A DNA stretch of 64,000 nucleotides from CATOSP01 sp965205385. GTDB taxonomy: Bacteria > Chloroflexota > Dehalococcoidia > Lucifugimonadales > UBA3495. A program made the translations under genes and the position numbers. The stretch covers positions 868,001 to 932,000 of the forward strand of contig CBDBGS010000008.1 in the NCBI GenBank assembly GCA_965205385.1. Direction: 5' to 3'. Of this stretch, positions 59,027-64,000 are shown piece after piece (within the stretch, counting starts at the first letter, position 1; every line of letters starts with the position of its first letter). The notes under the pieces were generated by a model. It had not been told where the DNA came from. It saw only the letters and a program-made list of their open reading frames with translations, and did no database searches.

Positions 59027-60037
59027 ATGACTAACAATCTCTCTAACGACGACGCCATCATCACCCAGGGGTTGGTCCGCCAGTTCGGGACGGTCCGCGC
59101 CGTGGACGGAGTAGACCTTCGGGTGCCAAAGGGCCAGGTCTTCGGCTTCCTCGGCCCCAACGGCGCGGGCAAGACGACTATTATCAGAATGTTGATCACC
59201 CTCCTCGCGCCCACCGCCGGGGAGCTCACGGTTGCCGGTTACGACGTCATGGAGCAGCCCACCGAGGTCCGACGGGTTATAGGCGCGGCTCTCCAGGAAG
59301 CCGCCCTGGATGACAAACAGACCGGCAGGGAATTGCTTAACCTGCAGGGCAGACTGTACGGCTTGACCGGAAAGCAGGTGAAAGCACGCATTGCCGACCT
59401 CGCGGACTTGGTCGACATTGGGGAAGCGATGGACCGGTTGATTGGCACCTATTCCGGGGTCATGAAGCGCCGGTTGGACCTTGCCGCCGCGCTGGTGCAT
59501 TGGCCGGAAGTGCTGTTCCTGGATGAGCCGACTACCGGCCTGGACCCCATCAGCCGGTCCCGCATCTGGGACGAGGTCCGCAAGATCAACACCGAATTAG
59601 GCGTCACGATTTTTCTTACGACCCAATACCTGGAAGAGGCGGACGCACTGGCGGACAATGTCGGGATCATCGACCGTGGCAAGCTGGCAGCCCAGGGCAC
59701 TCCGAAGGACCTGAAACGGGCACGTGGCGCGGACCTGATCGTGGCCAGGCTGGATGGGGACGCGGAAACCGCGACCGCCGCGCTGCGGGGGATTCCCGAC
59801 GTGTCCGCCGTGGAAGCGCACGGGGACCAGTTGACCGTCAGCGTGACCAATGGGGCGGCCCTCATAAGCACGGTAGCCCTGGCCCTCAACGAACACGGTG
59901 TTGCCGTGAGGGAACTGACTCTCCGGACTCCCACCTTGGAAGACGTTTTCCTCCAGGTAACCGGAGCGCGTTTCCAGGAAGGCGTTGGCGTCCAAGACGG
60001 CGCTACTGGCGGCGAGGCTGTAGACAGCTCCGGGTAG
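59027..60037 (+). CDS. ABC transporter ATP-binding protein, DrrA-type
   Basis: A 336-residue ATPase of the daunorubicin-exporter (ABC-2) type. Walker A is GPNGAGKTT (about residues 44-52), the Q-loop is at GAALQEAALDD, Walker B VLFLDEPTTGLDP, and the switch His is replaced by Gln (LTTQYLEEAD), as usual for DrrA. The signature reads YSGVMKRRLDLA, with V where YSGGM is normal. The C-terminal domain is typical of DrrA (TLEDVFLQVTG). Encoded 102 bp before its permease. Confidence 0.93.
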   Translation: MTNNLSNDDAIITQGLVRQFGTVRAVDGVDLRVPKGQVFGFLGPNGAGKTTIIRMLITLLAPTAGELTVAGYDVMEQPTEVRRVIGAALQEAALDDKQTGRELLNLQGRLYGLTGKQVKARIADLADLVDIGEAMDRLIGTYSGVMKRRLDLAAALVHWPEVLFLDEPTTGLDPISRSRIWDEVRKINTELGVTIFLTTQYLEEADALADNVGIIDRGKLAAQGTPKDLKRARGADLIVARLDGDAETATAALRGIPDVSAVEAHGDQLTVSVTNGAALISTVALALNEHGVAVRELTLRTPTLEDVFLQVTGARFQEGVGVQDGATGGEAVDSSG

Positions 60038-60139
60038 TCATTGCCAGCGCCTCGGCCGATCCAATCGATCCGCTGGTCCGGTGATGCCCAAAACCGGACT
60101 CCTGGCCGGACCAAGCCGTTAATTAATCAAGGAGATATG

Positions 60140-60940
60140 ATGTCCGCTATATCGTCGCGCCCGGTAGCCCGGAGTCGCCGGGCCGGGTTTCTTTGGGACG
60201 TCGTGTCAGTGGGTGAAAGGGCTATCCGCTCCGTCATTCGCGACTACGAGACCACGATCACCGCCGTGGCCGTACCTGTACTGTTTTACCTCCTTACCGT
60301 TGGGGCGTTGGAAGACTTTGCCGAGCAACTGCCGGAGATGGACTACAGGGCGTTCCAACTACCTGTCGCGGTGCTGTTCGCGGTTACCGGGATTTCCAGG
60401 GCCATCACCGTGGTCACGGACATACAGAGCGGGTACTTCGACCGGTTGGTAATAACCCCGGTGAATCGCCTGGCGTTGCTATTAGGCCTGATGGCGGCGG
60501 ACTTCGCCTTGGTGGTCGCGCTGACCGTGCCGGTGATTATCATGGGAGCGGTGGTCGGAGTATGGTTCGTAACGGGATTGCTGGGAGCTTTGACCTTCAT
60601 GTTAATGGCGGGGCTATGGGGCCTGTTCTACGCCGGGTTCCCCTACGCCATCGCGTTCAAGACAGGCAACCCCCAGGCGGTGAATCTCAGCTTCCTGTTG
60701 TTCTTCCCGTTCCTGTTTATGACCACGCTGTTCCTGCCCCAGGAAGCGATGACTCCCTGGTTGTCCACGGTGGCGGACTTCAACCCTGTGACCTACCTGC
60801 TGGCGGCGCTGCGGTCGTTGATTTGGGGAGGTTGGGAGCCATTTGTGTTGTTGAAAGGAATGGGTGCGGTCTTCGGGGTAGGTGTGGTCAGCGTCAGCTT
60901 TTCCCTGCTCGCGTTGAAGGGCCGGGCAACAAGGAGGTAG
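60140..60940 (+). CDS. ABC-2 type transporter permease, DrrB-like
   Basis: A 266-residue membrane protein with six hydrophobic helices and the ABC-2 C-terminal motif (LFLPQEAMTPWLSTVADFNPVTYLLAALRSL). It forms the membrane channel for the DrrA-like ATPase encoded upstream and likely exports a lipophilic compound or drug. AAGGAG lies before two adjacent ATGs (60137 and 60140); I chose the second for better spacing. It ends 8 bp before a strong hairpin. Confidence 0.92.
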   Translation: MSAISSRPVARSRRAGFLWDVVSVGERAIRSVIRDYETTITAVAVPVLFYLLTVGALEDFAEQLPEMDYRAFQLPVAVLFAVTGISRAITVVTDIQSGYFDRLVITPVNRLALLLGLMAADFALVVALTVPVIIMGAVVGVWFVTGLLGALTFMLMAGLWGLFYAGFPYAIAFKTGNPQAVNLSFLLFFPFLFMTTLFLPQEAMTPWLSTVADFNPVTYLLAALRSLIWGGWEPFVLLKGMGAVFGVGVVSVSFSLLALKGRATRR

Positions 60941-60947
60941 AGAAAGC

Positions 60948-61002
60948 CGTTACTCCCAGACGCCGCCCCATTCTTCGTCTCGGGCGGCGTCTGGGAGTAA
61001 CG
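60948..61002. terminator. Long perfect hairpin, bidirectional terminator
   Basis: A 21-bp uninterrupted stem (60948-60968 and 60982-61002) with a 13-nt loop, between the ABC permease (+) and nudC (-). The stem core is CGCCGCCC/GGGCGGCG. The right arm is followed by GGGCTATTATT. Confidence 0.8.
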
Positions 61003-61090
61003 GGGCTATTATTCCGACGGGGCTCCCGCATCCAAACCCAAATGTTGCCGAAATCCTTTGCCGAAATCCTTTGCCGGGACCCGTTGAGCG

Positions 61091-62026
61091 TTAGCCCGCT
61101 TCACCCAAAGCCCAGGCGCGGATCAGGTGGTAGGCGATGGCCAGTGAGCCGGGGATGGCCAGGACGTCGCTCCGTTCATCCAGGGCGAGCAGCACCTCTT
61201 CACGGTCAAACCAGCGCACGTCGGCCATCTCTTCGTTGTCCATGGCTATCTCGGTCGTGGCCGCGCCGGCATGGCATCCAATCATCAAGGACGACGGGAA
61301 CGGCCAGGGTTGGGACGAGTGGTAGGTGACTGTGCCGACCTGGATGCCCGCCTCCTCCATCACCTCGCGCGCAACCGCTTCCTCAATGGACTCTCCCTGG
61401 TCCATGAATCCGGCCAAGGCAGAGTACCTGCGCATCTGCACCAGGCGGCCCCGTGACTGGCCGAGCAGGCACCGGTCCTCGTCATGAACGACGGTTATGA
61501 TCACGGGATCGGTCCGGGGGTAATGCTCGGTCTTGCACTCGGGGCAGCACCTCACCTGGCCTCCCCTGGCGATGTAGCTGGTGTGGCCGCATACGGAGCA
61601 AAAGCCGTGCCTATTGTGCCAGTTTAACTGGGCCCTGGCCTGGGCGATGATGCCGGACTCGGGTCCGCTTACATACTCGGCTGCCGCCCTGGCGTCCTCA
61701 AAGGTCAGGAGTCCCCGGTCCTGGAATTCGGCCATCGCCTGCCGGTGCCCGGTCACATCCACCACGAAGTGCGCCACCCCGTCGATCAGGCCAAGGAAAA
61801 GCGGCGCTGCGTCGACGCCAGAGCGTTGCAAGTCCGAAGGGGTGATCCAGGCCAACTCCTGGGAGGTCCCTGGGGCGATGGGCACGTTTAGGTCTCCCAT
61901 GGGCAAGAGCTTGGTTGAGGGGTCGGTTGCCACCCTGGACAACCAGTCTTCATCCCTGCGTTCGCGCTCCCCCCGGTCAAGGGGATTTGCCGCGAAGATG
62001 TGGGGTGTACGAATTCTTTGGTTCAT
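61091..62026 (-). CDS. nudC: NADH pyrophosphatase / NAD-RNA decapping hydrolase
   Basis: NudC hydrolyses NAD(H) and removes NAD caps from RNA. The 311-residue protein has the N-terminal NudC-like domain, a zinc ribbon (CSVCG ... CCPECK), the Nudix box GFMDQGESIEEAVAREVMEEAGI (about residues 213-235), and the NudC-specific SQPWPFPSSLM motif that follows. All catalytic glutamates are present. The length is slightly above E. coli NudC (257). Confidence 0.95.
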   Translation of the reverse strand: MNQRIRTPHIFAANPLDRGERERRDEDWLSRVATDPSTKLLPMGDLNVPIAPGTSQELAWITPSDLQRSGVDAAPLFLGLIDGVAHFVVDVTGHRQAMAEFQDRGLLTFEDARAAAEYVSGPESGIIAQARAQLNWHNRHGFCSVCGHTSYIARGGQVRCCPECKTEHYPRTDPVIITVVHDEDRCLLGQSRGRLVQMRRYSALAGFMDQGESIEEAVAREVMEEAGIQVGTVTYHSSQPWPFPSSLMIGCHAGAATTEIAMDNEEMADVRWFDREEVLLALDERSDVLAIPGSLAIAYHLIRAWALGEAG

Positions 62027-62210
62027 TTGTTGTGCGGTCCTGTTCTAATATCAATTCAGCGAATGGTTGGTGGTGGCGTGTATTTTGATACTTGATTCTC
62101 GATTCGTCCACTCCTTACGGCGGAGGCAGGCGGTTGGACCCCATCGCCGGACAAATCCCTATACAATGGCTGGCACACTGGGGGATTGAACACAGGAAGG
62201 GATGGCAGGA

Positions 62211-62594
62211 ATGACGACGATCTTACTCGTCGGAGCCGGTGGGTTCGCCGGCTCGGTCCTTAGATTCTTGCTGAACCGGGAAGTGCAGCAGCTACTACCC
62301 GCTGTGACGGCGTTCCCCTACGGTATTCTGTTCGTGAACGTCGCTGGTTGCTTTATTATCGGTGTGCTTGGAGGGTTGGGGTCGGCGCACGGGGTGTTGG
62401 GCCCGAACAGCGGAGCCAGGGCTTTACTTTTCGTCGGGTTCCTGGGAGGGTTTACGACGTTCTCAGCCTTCGGCTACGATACTCTAACCCTGTTTCGTGA
62501 TGGCGCGCTTATGCTTGCCTTGGCCAATGTTGCCCTGCAAATCGTCTTGGGTCTTGGGGCCGTGTGGGCAGGTTACAGGCTGGGTCTGTTGTAG
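62211..62594 (+). CDS. crcB: Fluoride-specific ion channel CrcB/FluC
   Basis: A 127-residue protein with four transmembrane helices that exports fluoride as a dimer. Motifs are GGFAGSVLRFLLN, PYGILFVNVAGCFIIGVL with the conserved Asn, and GFLGGFTTFSAFGYDTL with the TTFS phenylalanine-box and Na+ site. An ATG 9 bp upstream (62202) is also in frame. I found no fluoride riboswitch in the 180-bp leader. Confidence 0.94.
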   Translation: MTTILLVGAGGFAGSVLRFLLNREVQQLLPAVTAFPYGILFVNVAGCFIIGVLGGLGSAHGVLGPNSGARALLFVGFLGGFTTFSAFGYDTLTLFRDGALMLALANVALQIVLGLGAVWAGYRLGLL

Positions 62595-62642
62595 AGCGCG
62601 GAATTGGCGCTACATATCGGCTTGCCGCGACCCTCCGGCCGG

Positions 62643-63494
62643 TCAATTCAGAATGACGGGCGCACCCACTATCTCTTCGAGTTCGCTTGGTGGCACAACG
62701 ATGAACCTGACTGAATTGCCGGTTTCGTCTTGGCCAAGCACTTCCCGCGCCTCGACGGTTTGAAATCTAAAGTTTCCTTCCATTATTGACGGCCAATGGT
62801 ATCGGTCGAACAATCCGGGAGCCGCGATGCTGTGTTGCTTGTTTTGATGCGAGGCCAGCACCAGGAGCGCGACGGAATTCGTTGGAAGATAGACTTCATC
62901 CAAGAATGTCCCAGCCCCGGAGATCGGATGGTTCTGGCGGTCAACGTATGAGAATTCCCATGACGCGTCCCCGTCCCTGATCGTGATCTCGACCGAGATT
63001 TTGACGTTGAAGGCTGGTAACGGCGTTCGCTTAGGACGAGGCGGCGGGGTCGTTGTAGGGGGAGGAATACATGTTGCGGCCGGCCCCTGAACCTGTGCCA
63101 GTGGCGTAGCCCGTACTTGGGTGGCGGTGGGTGTGGGCATAGGGCGGGCGGTAGCCGCAGGGGCGGCGGTTGCCGACGCTGCCGTGGGCAACGGCGGCAC
63201 TGTCGGTTGATACACCGGAGTTGGTTGGACCCCCTGAGTTGGTTGAGCCGTAGCAGTTGGTTCAGAAGCGGGAGCCCCGAGGCCAAAATCCGCAGGGTCA
63301 ATGTCACAAGTGCGCAAAGCATTCAACAACACTGGCATGGGAGCCTCGTCCCTTTTGGGATTGAGTAAAGTTGTCAGGCCGGTCGCGCCCAAGTCGTCGA
63401 ACACACACGACAACGGTTTATATGCGGCGACCGACATTCCGGCGTAGCCGACTGCCGCCACGAACGGGAGGCATGTCAAAGTGGCGGCTTTCAT
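62643..63494 (-). CDS. Secreted protein with Pro/Thr linker and CoxII-like cupredoxin domain
   Basis: About 283 residues. The ATG at 63494 gives a signal-like N-terminus (MKAATLTCLPFVAAVGYAGM) and has GGAGG just before it (2-nt spacing); the open frame goes on to 63611. Residues 75-165 are a Pro/Thr/Ala-rich linker. The C-terminal 110 residues resemble the CuA domain of cytochrome oxidase subunit II: DASWEFSYVDR, EVYLPTNSVALLVLASHQNKQHSIAAP and YHWPSIMEGNFRFQTVEAREVLGQDE. The paired Cys of the CuA site are not there, so copper binding is doubtful. Confidence 0.65.
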   Translation of the reverse strand: MKAATLTCLPFVAAVGYAGMSVAAYKPLSCVFDDLGATGLTTLLNPKRDEAPMPVLLNALRTCDIDPADFGLGAPASEPTATAQPTQGVQPTPVYQPTVPPLPTAASATAAPAATARPMPTPTATQVRATPLAQVQGPAATCIPPPTTTPPPRPKRTPLPAFNVKISVEITIRDGDASWEFSYVDRQNHPISGAGTFLDEVYLPTNSVALLVLASHQNKQHSIAAPGLFDRYHWPSIMEGNFRFQTVEAREVLGQDETGNSVRFIVVPPSELEEIVGAPVILN

Positions 63495-63638
63495 CACCTC
63501 CGTGCTCAGGTCCAGAGGCAGTGCATCCTTCGAACGACTGGGCTGTGCTTTCGGGTCGAGCCAGCCCAGCCACAAAGGCGTCGTGTCCAAGTGGGCGAAC
63601 CTGTGGGACACGCAAGCGGATGCTTCTGGGCTCAGGGT

Positions 63639-63845
63639 CTAGATGTTACTCCGCAATTCGAAGGTTACCAATATGGAGGTCACTGTGACATGGTCCATCC
63701 AGTCCAGGAATGTCCGGGCTTCCGCCACAGGGACTAACTCATAGTTATCCAGAATGTTGGCTATGCGGTCTTGAGTGAAATTGCTCCGCAGGCATTCCCG
63801 TTCGTCCTTGGGAACCTGATCCAGGAACGCTTTTGCGTCTTGCAT
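63639..63845 (-). CDS. Small protein of unknown function
   Basis: A 68-residue protein starting MQDAKAFLDQVPKDERECLRSNFTQDRIANIL. Encoded between the CoxII-like gene and the partial Pro-rich gene, all on the minus strand. The Cys-Leu-Arg segment recalls LLNALRTCD in the larger downstream protein, which suggests a related short helical module. No family recognised. Confidence 0.5.
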   Translation of the reverse strand: MQDAKAFLDQVPKDERECLRSNFTQDRIANILDNYELVPVAEARTFLDWMDHVTVTSILVTFELRSNI

Positions 63846-63863
63846 GTTGAGCGGATGCAGCGG

Positions 63864-64000
63864 CTACGGTTCCGGGGTCGGCGTCGGAGTGAGTCCGCGC
63901 CGAGCTTGCGAAGCGCCAGCCGGAGCCGGTTGGTTGCCTGGAGTAGGCGCGGGTCGAAGGGTTCCGGACCCTTCTGGGCCAGTGGTTTCAGTCGGCGGCA
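63864..64000 (-). CDS. C-terminal end of a Pro/Thr-rich protein (runs off window)
   Basis: The minus-strand frame from the window edge to the TAG at 63864-63866 reads TETTGPEGSGTLRPAPTPGN and then ends LTPTPTPEP. Its composition matches the linker of the CoxII-like protein downstream, so it probably belongs to the same group of exported proteins. Too short to identify. Confidence 0.5.
   Translation of the reverse strand, partial: PPTETTGPEGSGTLRPAPTPGNQPAPAGASQARRGLTPTPTPEP

Noticed and set aside
62100..62210. Fluoride riboswitch before crcB
   Set aside because: I looked for the conserved core of the crcB motif and did not find it.

Overview
The window is a GC-rich bacterial chromosome segment with dense, mostly operonic genes. 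GTG and TTG starts with strong GGAGG-type ribosome sites are common. The gene content (split FAD/Fe-S glycolate-oxidase-type operon, DUF1800/DUF1501 pair, UGSC-motif redox protein, thiolase-like/DUF35 pairs, PspA-PspAA, many SDR/VOC/enoyl-CoA genes) resembles Chloroflexota of the SAR202/Dehalococcoidia kind. That placement is inference; there is no rRNA or other phylogenetic marker here. Several genes carry a single in-frame stop or frameshift, as expected either from real decay or from metagenome assembly errors.

Layout. 1-4470: partial IS1182-like transposase, a large unknown protein possibly cut by it, a cation/Ca2+ exchanger and leuB. 4777-9786: operon glcD - glycerophosphodiesterase - glcE - glcF behind a good sigma70-type promoter. 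9806-11929: class V aminotransferase and an atypical SDR. 12274-19708: trp operon on the minus strand, with a promoter, a Trp-specific T-box leader and terminator, then trpE - VOC - trpG - [type II toxin-antitoxin pair] - trpD - trpC - trpF - trpB. No trpA is present. 19829-19978: a MITE-like element. 20100-26902: a cold-shock-like/TM2 protein, a cytochrome P450 with an amber stop, and a drug-efflux operon (EmrA-like adaptor, frameshifted DHA2 permease, very long second adaptor with 32-residue repeats). 27018-29688: cupin, enoyl-CoA hydratase, SMP-30.

29904-43240 is the most unusual accessory region. It holds a DUF3326 protein, a carboxynorspermidine-decarboxylase-like enzyme, a transglutaminase/NAT-fold protein, a divergent 1063-aa SecA paralogue, a Tyr/Ser/Arg/Gln-rich putative lipoprotein and an unknown 348-aa protein. 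A second set follows: tandem DUF350, a DUF4178-like protein, small membrane proteins, PspA and PspAA. I read it as a candidate envelope/protein-export or surface-modification system linked to polyamines and PspA.

43268-53037: DUF35 and thiolase-like pair, phosphodiesterase, CMD-family protein, a repeat-rich spacer, then a UGSC-family protein. That protein is readable as one 525-codon ORF only if two in-frame UGA codons are recoded. The first UGA lies in the motif U-G-S-C and has a near-ideal bacterial SECIS hairpin 11 nt downstream. A DUF1800 - DUF1501 - NHL-repeat operon follows. 53111-64000: degenerate M28-like protein, MqnA-like protein, VOC protein, a DUF262/HNH (GmrSD-like) defence gene beside a truncated HEPN-like remnant, an ABC-2 exporter, NudC, a fluoride channel and a group of Pro/Thr-rich secreted proteins, one with a CoxII-like cupredoxin domain. 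Dispersed hairpin repeats occupy most long spacers. No tRNA, rRNA or CRISPR array was recognised.
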